A stretch of DNA of 64,000 nucleotides. Source: Janthinobacterium sp. TND4EL3. Lineage in GTDB: Bacteria > Pseudomonadota > Gammaproteobacteria > Burkholderiales > Burkholderiaceae_D. Position numbers and translations under genes: made by a program. The stretch spans positions 124,001-188,000 of the forward strand of contig NZ_FTMV01000011.1 in the NCBI RefSeq assembly GCF_900156175.1, given 5' to 3'. This document shows positions 16,855-25,600 of the stretch, in pieces; positions within the stretch are counted from its first letter, which is position 1; every line of letters starts with the position of its first letter. Under the pieces are notes generated by a model. That model saw nothing but the letters and a program-made list of their open reading frames with translations, had not been told where the DNA came from and did no database searches.

Positions 16855-18524
16855 CACAGCGGGATCGCAATCTGCAGCGAGGTGCCGCCATCGCCGGGGC
16901 GCTTGACCAGCAGGCGCCCGCCCAGCGCCGCCGTGCGCGTGGCAATCGACGAGGGCGTGAAGGCCGGGGCCGGCGCGCCATCGCCTTCGTTTTCAATCAG
17001 GATCTGCAGCCAGCCATTGCTGCAATCGACTTCGATCGTGCCGTGCCGCGCGCGCGTATGCTTGCGGATATTGCTGATGCCTTCGCTGACGATCTGGAAC
17101 ACTTCGGCCGCCAGGCGGTCGCTCACTTCGATGGCGGGCGAGACGCGCAGGACGATGTCGATGTCATAAAACTGGCGCACCTGTTCCGCCTGGCGCCGCA
17201 AGGCCAGCAGCAGCTCGGGCTCCTTGCGCAATTGCCCGCTGTTCAGGTTCTTGACGAAGTGGCGCATGTCGCCCACCACTTCGGTGGCCATCGCCAGCAG
17301 CTTGTCGAGGTCGTCGATGAGGGGATTGTCGGGCGCAGCCGCCTGGCGCACGGCACTGATGCCGTGGCGCAAGCCGATATAGGGCTGCAAGGTACTGTCA
17401 TGCAAGTCGCAGGCAATTTTCTGCCGTTCGCGCTGCCCCGCTTCCGATGCGAGCCGGTCCAGCAATTCGATGTTTTCCATCATGGGAAACACTTGCGCCA
17501 CGATATGCTTGAGAAACAGCGCATCGGCCTTGCTGAAGCCGTGCCGCGCCGACATCAGGTACACGCGTCCCTGTCCCTTGCGCAAACGCAAGGATGCGCT
17601 GATGAAGGCGCGCGCTTCGAGCAGCTCGACCAGGCGCTCGCCCGCATCGCCGCCGAAACGCCGCCATTTGCTGCAGCCGCGCCCCAGCACGCGCGTGCCG
17701 CCCATCCACGGCCACCACTTCAGGCGCGGGCGCACGTGCAGCACGCTGTGCTCGGGGGCGAAGGCCAGCAGGGCCGGCATGGCGCTCGCGCACAGGCGCA
17801 CCGGCTCGATCGAAGTGCCCGCATTGGCCGCCGTCGCCGTGCGCAGCAGCCATTTGTCGGAGTCGCCATCCTGCAGCACGAGGATGCAGCTGCTGGCGCG
17901 AAAGAAGACGCGGTTCTTTTCCAGCACGGACGAAAGCGAATGGTTGATTCCGAAACGGGGATTCGACAGGCGGCTGACGTCGCGCAGCAGGGCCAGGCGG
18001 CGTTTCTGCTGCAGGCCCATGCCGCCCCAGTAGGCGATCAGGTGGCCCAGCGCCAGCAGGAAGCTGGTACACCACAGCAAATGCCAGCGCTGCTCGGGCG
18101 CTTGCGCCAGCAGGGCCACCAGCATCAGGGCGGCGGCCGACATCAGGGTCACGCGCGAGCCTTCGCGAAAGCCGAACTGAAACGAGGCGGCCAGGATGGC
18201 GAAGAAGAACAGCAGGAAGACATAGCCATTGCTGCTGCCGCTGTAGTAGACGATCAGGCCGAACCAGCCCACGTCATACCAATAGATGGCCTTGCCAGGC
18301 ATGCTGGACAGGCGAATTTGCATGAGGGCAAATAATGCCGCGCTGTGCAGCGCATACGCGCCGCATACCACCGTGGCCAGGTCGCTCAGGTGCACGTCGC
18401 CGCCCGGATTGACGACGCAGATGACGACGGCAAACACGGCCAGCAAGAGGCGGATGCCGCACACCATGGCAGCATCGGCGGTATCGCTCGTCAACTGCAC
18501 GCTGAATGCATTTTCGTCCTTCAC
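16854..18524 (-). CDS. NarX-type sensor histidine kinase with membrane domain
   Basis: A 556-residue kinase for the adjacent response regulator. Five or six hydrophobic segments lie at about 20-170, then a GAF-like region (about 190-350). The HisKA_3 dimerisation motif is RQKIACDLHDSTLQPYIGL, with phospho-acceptor His375. In the ATPase domain the N box has Asn485 (EGISNIRKH). The G1 box reads ENEGDG (511-516), where related kinases have Asp-X-Gly-X-Gly, so the nucleotide-binding Asp is replaced by Asn512 or displaced. The GTG start at 18524 has GGAGG 5 bases upstream. Promoter signals would be in the AT-rich region above 18525. Confidence 0.9.
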   Translation of the reverse strand: MKDENAFSVQLTSDTADAAMVCGIRLLLAVFAVVICVVNPGGDVHLSDLATVVCGAYALHSAALFALMQIRLSSMPGKAIYWYDVGWFGLIVYYSGSSNGYVFLLFFFAILAASFQFGFREGSRVTLMSAAALMLVALLAQAPEQRWHLLWCTSFLLALGHLIAYWGGMGLQQKRRLALLRDVSRLSNPRFGINHSLSSVLEKNRVFFRASSCILVLQDGDSDKWLLRTATAANAGTSIEPVRLCASAMPALLAFAPEHSVLHVRPRLKWWPWMGGTRVLGRGCSKWRRFGGDAGERLVELLEARAFISASLRLRKGQGRVYLMSARHGFSKADALFLKHIVAQVFPMMENIELLDRLASEAGQRERQKIACDLHDSTLQPYIGLRHGISAVRQAAAPDNPLIDDLDKLLAMATEVVGDMRHFVKNLNSGQLRKEPELLLALRRQAEQVRQFYDIDIVLRVSPAIEVSDRLAAEVFQIVSEGISNIRKHTRARHGTIEVDCSNGWLQILIENEGDGAPAPAFTPSSIATRTAALGGRLLVKRPGDGGTSLQIAIPL

Positions 18525-18704
18525 CGCGCCTCCGCACTAGGAATTTCGTCAAGGCAGGGCACAGCGTTACGCTTGCCACTATGCACAAATTTGCAAAATT
18601 GCTTTCTTTGCAAGCGTCGAGTGTACGCAGGGAACTAATCTTTGTCTACTGGAAAATCTGCACTCCTTTACCCAGGCAAAGAGAGCGCCTCATCCTGAAG
18701 ATAA

Positions 18705-18728
18705 TTCTGTGGATAACTTTGTGGACAA
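18705..18728 (+). repeat. 24-bp direct repeat, copy 1 (tandem DnaA-box-like pair)
   Basis: This 24-mer contains two inverted-orientation DnaA-like boxes, TGTGGATAA and TGTGGACAA, separated by CTT. It recurs at 19115-19138 with 2 mismatches, in the same orientation and 410 bp apart. Confidence 0.85.
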
Positions 18729-19114
18729 AGCAAAATTAACTACCAGAATAATGTGGATAGAAAATTCCGGTCGCCGTCAAGGGGGCACGAAAGAAAAATT
18801 AATCCATTAAAATCAATGACTTAAAAATCCCTGCCCGGGGGCGTAAAAAGGAGGCGACTTTTCCCATGTCTGTGCATAACTGAGCTATTTGTAAGATTTT
18901 CACGCAAGAATATGAGCAATCTGCATGACGCAAATCAACGAATTTAATGGTTTTCATGGGTAAGCAGAGCTTTTGCGAGGCGCGGCGTGCCAGACCCCGA
19001 TTGCAGCGATAAAAATTGTTTAAATATCATGCACTGCAACATGCACTTCAGGTGAAACGTGAACATCTGCGCTAAGTCACGGTTAATCAATTACTTTTCA
19101 ATTTTATCCACAGA

Positions 19115-19138
19115 ATCTGTTGATAACTTTGTGGACAA
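19115..19138 (+). repeat. 24-bp direct repeat, copy 2
   Basis: Second copy of the 24-bp element at 18705-18728, with box 1 changed to TGTTGATAA and the second box TGTGGACAA identical. A perfect TTATCCACA box on the opposite strand lies immediately before it (19104-19112), giving three boxes within 35 bp. Confidence 0.85.
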
Positions 19139-19331
19139 TGAACTTATAAGCCTGCCGGCCAAAAGAACAACCTTGCCTGTTGTGACAAGGATCATTAATT
19201 CATGAAATTTTTATTTCTTAAAAATCAAATACTTGCAGCAAGCCCCCGGGCAAGCTTTTTCGACTGCCTGTTATTTCCGCAGCAAAAAAAATTGTGCATA
19301 AGTCGGTATGGCATGTTGCATGGCACCAAAG

Positions 19332-19364
19332 AAAAAGGCAGGCTTCCTGTGGAAAACCTGCCTT
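19332..19364 (-). terminator. Rho-independent terminator of hemE
   Basis: On the minus strand an 8-bp stem AAGGCAGG/CCTGCCTT (19357-19364 pairing with 19335-19342) with a 14-base loop is followed by a T-rich tail. It begins about 43 bp past the hemE stop. Confidence 0.75.
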
Positions 19365-19406
19365 CTTCCCGGGCGCGCGCGGCGCTGCCGGGTACCGTGC
19401 GCTCGC

Positions 19407-20492
19407 TTACTGGCCGCTGCGCATGGCGCGGCTCATGCTGTGCACGGCTTCCACCATGGCTGCCACCGATTCCGGCGGCGTGAACTGCGAAATGCCATGG
19501 CCCAGGTTGAACACGTGGCCCGTGCCGGCCGACGGCGCGCCGAACGCGTTGAGCACTTTCGCCACTTCGGCGCGGATCTGCTCGGGGCTGGCGAACAGGA
19601 TGGCGGGGTCGAGATTGCCCTGCAAGCCCACTTTATGGCCCACCAGCTGGCGCGCGCGCGTCAGGTTGACGGTCCAGTCCAGGCCCACGGCATCGGCGCC
19701 GATGTCGGCGATCTGCTCGATCCACTGGCCGCCGCCCTTGGTGAAGACGATGGCGGGAATCTTGACGCCATCCTTGTCGCGCTTGAGCTGTGCCACCACT
19801 TGCTGCATGTAGGCCAGCGAGAATTCCTGGTAGGCGCCATCGGCCAGCGCACCGCCCCAGGAATCGAAGATCATCACGGCTTGCGCGCCGGCATCGATCT
19901 GCGCATTCAGGTACTGCGCCACGGAGGTGGCGTTAATGGCCAGGATGTGGTGCATCAGGTCCGGGCGGTTGTACAGCATCTTCTTGATGGTATGAAACTC
20001 TTTCGAGCCGCCGCCCTCGACCATGTAGCACGCCAGGGTCCACGGGCTGCCGGAAAAACCGATCAGCGGCACGCGGCCATTGAGTTCCGTGCGGATCTGC
20101 GTGACGGCCTTGAAGACGTAGTCCAGCGATTCCAGGTCCGGCACTTGCAAGGCCTTCACGTCCTGTTCCGTGCGCAGCGGGCGCTCGAACTTCGGGCCTT
20201 CGCCGTCGGCGAAATACAGGCCCAGGCCCATGGCGTCGGGCACCGTCAGGATGTCGGAAAACAAAATCGCCGCGTCCAGCGGGAAGCGCTCCAGGGGCTG
20301 CAGGGTCACTTCGGTGGCGTAATCGGGATTCTTTGCCAGGCCCAGGAAGGAGCCGGCCCGCTCGCGCGTGGCGCGGTATTCGGGCAGGTAGCGGCCTGCC
20401 TGGCGCATCAGCCAGACGGGGGTGTGCTCGGTCGGCTGGCGCAGCAGGGCGCGCAGGAAAGTGTCATTCTGGAGCGGAGCAAATTGTGGCAT
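19407..20492 (-). CDS. hemE: Uroporphyrinogen decarboxylase
   Basis: Cytosolic enzyme of haem synthesis that decarboxylates the four acetate side chains of uroporphyrinogen III to give coproporphyrinogen III. At 361 residues it is full length. The signature near the N-terminus, [16 protein letters not shown], holds the active-site arginines, and [16 protein letters not shown] and the C-terminal FNLGHGI motif are intact. ATG at 20492 ([12 protein letters not shown]) fits the usual family start; TTG at 20501 is possible but unneeded. It has its own terminator and is divergent from the peptidase gene. Confidence 0.97.
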   Translation of the reverse strand: MPQFAPLQNDTFLRALLRQPTEHTPVWLMRQAGRYLPEYRATRERAGSFLGLAKNPDYATEVTLQPLERFPLDAAILFSDILTVPDAMGLGLYFADGEGPKFERPLRTEQDVKALQVPDLESLDYVFKAVTQIRTELNGRVPLIGFSGSPWTLACYMVEGGGSKEFHTIKKMLYNRPDLMHHILAINATSVAQYLNAQIDAGAQAVMIFDSWGGALADGAYQEFSLAYMQQVVAQLKRDKDGVKIPAIVFTKGGGQWIEQIADIGADAVGLDWTVNLTRARQLVGHKVGLQGNLDPAILFASPEQIRAEVAKVLNAFGAPSAGTGHVFNLGHGISQFTPPESVAAMVEAVHSMSRAMRSGQ

Positions 20493-20692
20493 GGAAGGCA
20501 ATCAATAGCTGGGAGAAGCGGTATTATCGCATCCAATCGCCGCCAAATCATTGATTCCGGTGCCGCTTTGCAGCATTTGCCGCACACCGCGATGACTTTC
20601 GCTGCGCCCGCCCTTCCATTATGATGGTGCACGCTGCCACGCGCCCTGACCCTGCCTGGCGGCCCTTGATCCCCCCACTACACGGAGCCCGC

Positions 20693-22636
20693 ATGACCTC
20701 GACCGCATCCAGCACCCCTTATGGCATCTGGCCATCGCCGATCAGCGCGGCCATCGTCGCCGCCGGCGCTTCGCCACTGACGCAGCTGGCCCTGGGCGGC
20801 GCCGATGGCGGCGACGTGTACTGGCTGGCCGGGCGCGCCAGCGAGGCGGGCCGCAACACCCTGCTGCGCCAGCGCGGCGCGCGGGTCGATGAATTGACGC
20901 CGGCACCGTTCAATGTGCGCAGCCGCGTGCATGAATACGGCGGCGGCGCGTATGCCGTGGCCGGCGATACCGTGTATTTCTCGCATTTCGCCGACAACCG
21001 CCTGTACCGCGTGGCCGGCGACGCCGCGCCCGAAGCGTTCACCACGGGCGGCAACACGCGCCACGCGGACTTCGTCGCCGATGCGGCCCGTTCCCGCCTG
21101 ATCGCCGTGCGCGAACAGCATCCGGAGCAAGGCCACGCGCAGCCGGAAAACTGCCTGGCCGCCGTCGGCTTCGACGGGCGCGAAACGGTGCTGGCGCGCG
21201 GCCACGATTTTTATGCGGCGCCGCGCTTGTCGCCGGACGGCAGCCAGCTGGCCTGGATCAGCTGGGACCACCCGCGCCTGCCGTGGCAGGGCACGGAACT
21301 GTGGCTGGCCGACGTGCAGGCGGACGGCACGCTGGGCTCGCCGCGCCTGATCGCCGGCGGCGCGCGCGAGTCGATCTGCCAGCCGGAATGGTCGCCGAAC
21401 GGCTTGCTGCACTTCGTTTCCGACAGCAGCGGCTGGTGGAACCTGTACCGCCTGCACGGCGCCGACATCGAGGCGCTGTGCCCGATGGAAGCGGAATTTG
21501 CCACGCCGCACTGGACCTTCGGCGGCAGCATGTACGGCTTCCTGTCCGACGACGAGATCGTCTGCACGTATATCCAGGCCGGCATCAGCTATCTGGCGCA
21601 ATTGAACGTGGCGGCGGCCAAGCTGGAGCCGATCCCCCACCCCTACCAGGAAATCCGCGAACTGCGCGTGGGCCCCGGCTACGTCGCGCTGCTGGGCGGC
21701 AGCCCCACCATTGCGCTGGAACTGGCCCGCATCGACCTGTCGAACCACGAGCTGGAAGTGCTGGCGCAGTCGATCACGCACTTGCCCGCGCTCGCTTACC
21801 TGTCCGTGCCACGCAGCTTGAGCTTTCCTAGCAGCAACGGCCGCACGGCCCACGCCTTCTTCTATCCGCCGAAAAACGACGACGAGCAGGCGCCGGCCGG
21901 CACCTTGCCGCCTGTCATCGTCATCAGCCATGGCGGCCCGACCAGCATGGCCAGCAACACCTTGAAACTGGCGACGCAGTACTGGACCAGCCGCGGCATC
22001 GGCGTGCTTGACGTCAACTACGGCGGCAGCAGCGGTTTCGGCCGCGAATACCGCGACGCGCTGCGCGGCCAGTGGGGCATCGTCGACGTGGAAGACTGCA
22101 TCGCCGGCGCCCGGTACCTGGCCGCCAACGGCCTGGCCGACCCGGAACGCCTGATCGTGCGCGGCGGCAGCGCGGGCGGCCTGACGACCCTGTGCGCGCT
22201 GACTTTCCACGACGTCTTCAAGGCCGGCGCCAGCTACTACGGCGTATCCGACCTGAAGGGCCTGGACGACGATTCGCACAAGTTCGAATCGCGCTACACC
22301 GACTACCTGATCGCCCCGCAGCCGCAGGCCGAGGCGCTGTACCGCGAGCGCTCGCCCATCCACCACACGGATAAATTGTCGCGCCCGATGATCTTCTTCC
22401 AGGGCCTCGACGACAAGGTGGTGCCGCCGCAGCAGTCGCAGCAGATGGTCGACGCCCTGCAGGCGCGCGGCGTGCCCGTCGCCTACGTGCCGCTCGAAGG
22501 CGAGGGGCACGGCTTCCGCAAGGCGGAAAACATCGTGCGCACGCTGGATGCGGAACTGTATTTCTACCAGCGCGTGTTCGGCCTGCCCGTGGCGGCCGGC
22601 GAGCCGCCCGTGCACATCGCCAACTTGCCCGCATGA
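20693..22636 (+). CDS. S9-family prolyl oligopeptidase-type peptidase
   Basis: A 647-residue serine peptidase of the acylaminoacyl-peptidase/dipeptidyl-peptidase group. The N-terminal beta-propeller covers about 1-380 and the C-terminal alpha/beta hydrolase domain about 400-640. The catalytic triad is visible: Ser493 in GGSAGG, Asp574 in GLDDKVVP and His606 in GEGHGF. No signal peptide is seen, so it is probably cytosolic and acts on short peptides. ATG 20693 has GGAG upstream; an in-frame extension to 20621 has no ribosome-binding site. The last 4 bases overlap the SNF2 gene (ATGA), implying translational coupling of an unusual pair. Confidence 0.92.
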   Translation: MTSTASSTPYGIWPSPISAAIVAAGASPLTQLALGGADGGDVYWLAGRASEAGRNTLLRQRGARVDELTPAPFNVRSRVHEYGGGAYAVAGDTVYFSHFADNRLYRVAGDAAPEAFTTGGNTRHADFVADAARSRLIAVREQHPEQGHAQPENCLAAVGFDGRETVLARGHDFYAAPRLSPDGSQLAWISWDHPRLPWQGTELWLADVQADGTLGSPRLIAGGARESICQPEWSPNGLLHFVSDSSGWWNLYRLHGADIEALCPMEAEFATPHWTFGGSMYGFLSDDEIVCTYIQAGISYLAQLNVAAAKLEPIPHPYQEIRELRVGPGYVALLGGSPTIALELARIDLSNHELEVLAQSITHLPALAYLSVPRSLSFPSSNGRTAHAFFYPPKNDDEQAPAGTLPPVIVISHGGPTSMASNTLKLATQYWTSRGIGVLDVNYGGSSGFGREYRDALRGQWGIVDVEDCIAGARYLAANGLADPERLIVRGGSAGGLTTLCALTFHDVFKAGASYYGVSDLKGLDDDSHKFESRYTDYLIAPQPQAEALYRERSPIHHTDKLSRPMIFFQGLDDKVVPPQQSQQMVDALQARGVPVAYVPLEGEGHGFRKAENIVRTLDAELYFYQRVFGLPVAAGEPPVHIANLPA

Positions 22637-25600
22637 CCGATCCGCATTTGGACCAGCACCTGCCAGACGAATTCGCCGCCCTGGAACAGCACGAACAGAT
22701 GATCCTGGCCCTGCTGGCCATCGCGGGCGAACCGGTGGGCAAGCATGCCGTGTATGAACACTTGCAGCGCGCCAATGTCGTCGAGCCGGACGGCACGCCG
22801 TTTACCCTGCTTGCCGTCACAGGCATGCTGCAGCGCCTGGCGCGCCTGGCGCTGGCATCCGAGGTGGTGGGACGGGGCTATGCCTGCGAAGCGAAGCTGC
22901 GCTGGCCCGCCATGCGCGCCGCCATCGAGCACCTGGTGTTCCGCGACCTGTGCCAGGCCATCGAGCTGATCAACCCCGTGCGGCGCAACTGGGACGGCTA
23001 TGTGGAATTGCGCAGCTACCGGCAAGGCGTGGCGCGCCTGCGCATCGCTCTCTTGCGCAATGACGAAGTGCGCCAGGTGGCCGCCATCCTGGCCGCCTGC
23101 ATGGCCTGCTATGAAGCGCAGCAGCTGCATCCGCTGATCGAGATCTTCGGCCGGCCGTTCGAGCCGGAAATGTTGTCTTTCGTCATGCCGCAACTGCAGG
23201 ATGACATCCTCGCCGTGCTTCTGGGCAACGCCCCGCGCGAACCGGCCACGGCGCAAGCCATCCGCGCCTATGCGCGCGCCCACCACGCGCGCCAGGCGGC
23301 GGCCGGCGACCACATCGGCGCCGCCCTGCCGCTGGCCCTGGCCGAGGATGCCCTGCTGTGCGGCGAACTCGACGCGGCCGCCCGCTACCTGGCGGGCCAG
23401 CAGGGGCCGCAGGCGCTGTTTGTCGACAGCAGCATCGCCCTCTTGCGCGGCGAACACGCACACGCCGTGGCGGGCTTTGAAACGGCCCTGAAAGGGCTGC
23501 GCAAGGAAGCGGGCAAGCGCAAGCTGTGTTTCACGGGCATCGGCGGCCACCTGTACGTGCTGGCCCTGCTGCGCAGCAACGACGCCAAGCTGCTGAAAAG
23601 CGCGGAAACCTACCTCGACATCGCCCTGCATGCGCAGCCGAACCACGACAGCATCGTCTGCCAGCAACTCAATACCTTGCGCCTGGTGCGCGCCGGCGTG
23701 CTGCAAGCCGATGCGATCCCCACGCGCAGCTGGGAAACAGGCTTGCAGGCGCAACTGTTCCAGGCCTTGCTGTACTACTGGCTTGCGCTACCGCAATTGA
23801 GCGAACGCAAACCCCAACTGACATTGCTGGTGCAGCAGGCAGACGCGGCCGGCTACGACCTGATCGCCGCGCAGGCGGCCGGCTTGCTGGGCCTGATGAG
23901 CGAACCGCAGCAGGAGCGCTATGCCACCTCGAAGCGGGCGCAGCACGGCCTGACGGACATGGCGCCGTGGTTCGAGCGCCAGGAAGCATGGCAGCGCCAG
24001 CTGAGCGCGCTGATCAACCTGCAGCAGAACGCGCCCGCCGAAGCCATCGGCAGCGTCTCGCGCCTCGTGTGGCTGGTGGCGTTCGACCCGCGCTTCGGCC
24101 TGACGGCCGTGGAAGTGCGCGAGCAGAAGCGCGATGCGCGGGGCGGCTGGAGCAAGGGCCGCGCCATGGGCCTCAAACGCCTGGCAGAGGAAGCGGGCGA
24201 CATCGATTTCCTCACGCCGCAGGACGCCCGCGCGGCCGGCAGCATCGCGCCGTTCAAGCAATACTATTCGTCGGCGCCCCGCTATGAAATCGAGCTGGAC
24301 AAGGCTGCCGTGCTGCTGGTGGGCCACCCGCTCGTCTTCTGGCTCGACCATCCCGACACGCGCGTGGAACTGATCGCCGGCGCACCCGAGCTGCTGATCA
24401 AGTCGCACGAGGGGCAACTGTGGCTGGGCATGCAGCCGCCGCTGCCCGACAACGGCGGCAACGTCGTCGTGCAGCGCGAAACGCCGACGCGCCTGCGCGT
24501 GGTGCACATCCTCGACGAACACCGGCGCATCGGCGCCATCGTGGGCCTGGGCCTGTCCGTGCCCCTGCACGCGGAAAAACAAGTGCTGCAGGCCATCGGC
24601 GCCATCTCGTCCATGGTCACCGTGCAATCGGACATCGGCGGCGGCGCGGGCGACGCGGAAGTCATCACGGCCGACCACCGCCTGCACGTACACCTGCTGC
24701 CCTACCAGCAGGGATTGAAAATGCAGATTTTAGTCCGCCCGCTGCACGACAACGGCGCCTATTACGCGCCGGGCAGCGGCGCCGAAAGCGTGTTTGCCGA
24801 CGTGGCGGGCCGTGCCGTGCAGGCGCGGCGCGACCTGAACGGGGAACGCGAAGCGCAGCGCCAGCTGATCGGACGTTGCCTGGTGCTGGAAGAGGCGGAA
24901 GAAGAGCATGGCGAGTGGCTGCTGGGCCAACCTGCGCTGGGCCTGCAATTGCTGGTGGAGCTGCAGGCGCTCGACCCCGCCGGGCTGGTCTTGGCGTGGC
25001 CCGAAGGCGAAACCATGCGCGTGTCGAAACGCATCGACAGCGGCCAGATGCGTCTGAATATCAAAAGTGAAAAAGACTGGTTTGCCGCCAGCGGCGAGGT
25101 GCAGATCGACGAAGACAAGGTCATGGATTTGCGCGCCCTGCTCGATTTGATGCAGAACAATAAAAGCCGCTTCGTGGCCCTGGGCGACAACCAGTTCCTC
25201 GCGCTCAGCGACGAATTGCACCGCCGCCTGTCCGAGCTGGCCGCGTATGGCGAAGCGCATGCCGATGGCGTGCACATCCACCCGCTGGCCGCGTTTGCGC
25301 TGGAAGAGCTGGCCAACGATGCGGGCGGCGTCAAGGCCGACAAACTGTGGCGCGAGCACCTGCTGCGCCTGCGCGCCCTCGACGATTACCAGCCGCAGCT
25401 GCCCAGCACTTTGCAGGCCGACTTGCGCGACTACCAGCTGGCCGGCTACGAGTGGCTGGCGCGTCTGGCCCACTGGGGCGTGGGCGCCTGCCTGGCCGAC
25501 GACATGGGACTCGGCAAGACTTTGCAGGCGCTGGCATTGATTTTGGCGCGCGCGCCGAACGGTCCCACCTTGGTGGTCGCGCCCACGTCCGTGTGCATGA

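Larger units (their letters stand above)
18525..19406. other. AT-rich gene-free region with a cluster of DnaA-box-like 9-mers
   Basis: No credible gene in 882 bp. Five 9-mers match the DnaA-box consensus TTWTNCACA exactly, on either strand: 18708-18716, 18871-18879, 19104-19112, 19293-19301 and 19348-19356. The last lies in a terminator loop. At least five more differ by one base from TTATCCACA or TTATGCACA: 18579-18587, 18720-18728, 18752-18760, 19118-19126 and 19130-19138. A very AT-rich patch with A/T tracts lies at about 18728-18832. The composition differs sharply from the GC-rich surroundings. This layout resembles a replication origin or a DnaA-titration/reactivation locus, but no dnaA, dnaN, gidA or par gene is in the window. 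It also holds the HK promoter region and hemE terminator. Confidence 0.6.

Noticed and set aside
18525..19406. Calling the DnaA-box region oriC outright
   Set aside because: No origin-associated genes are present and the strand bias of neighbouring genes does not support bidirectional replication from here; reported only as a candidate.
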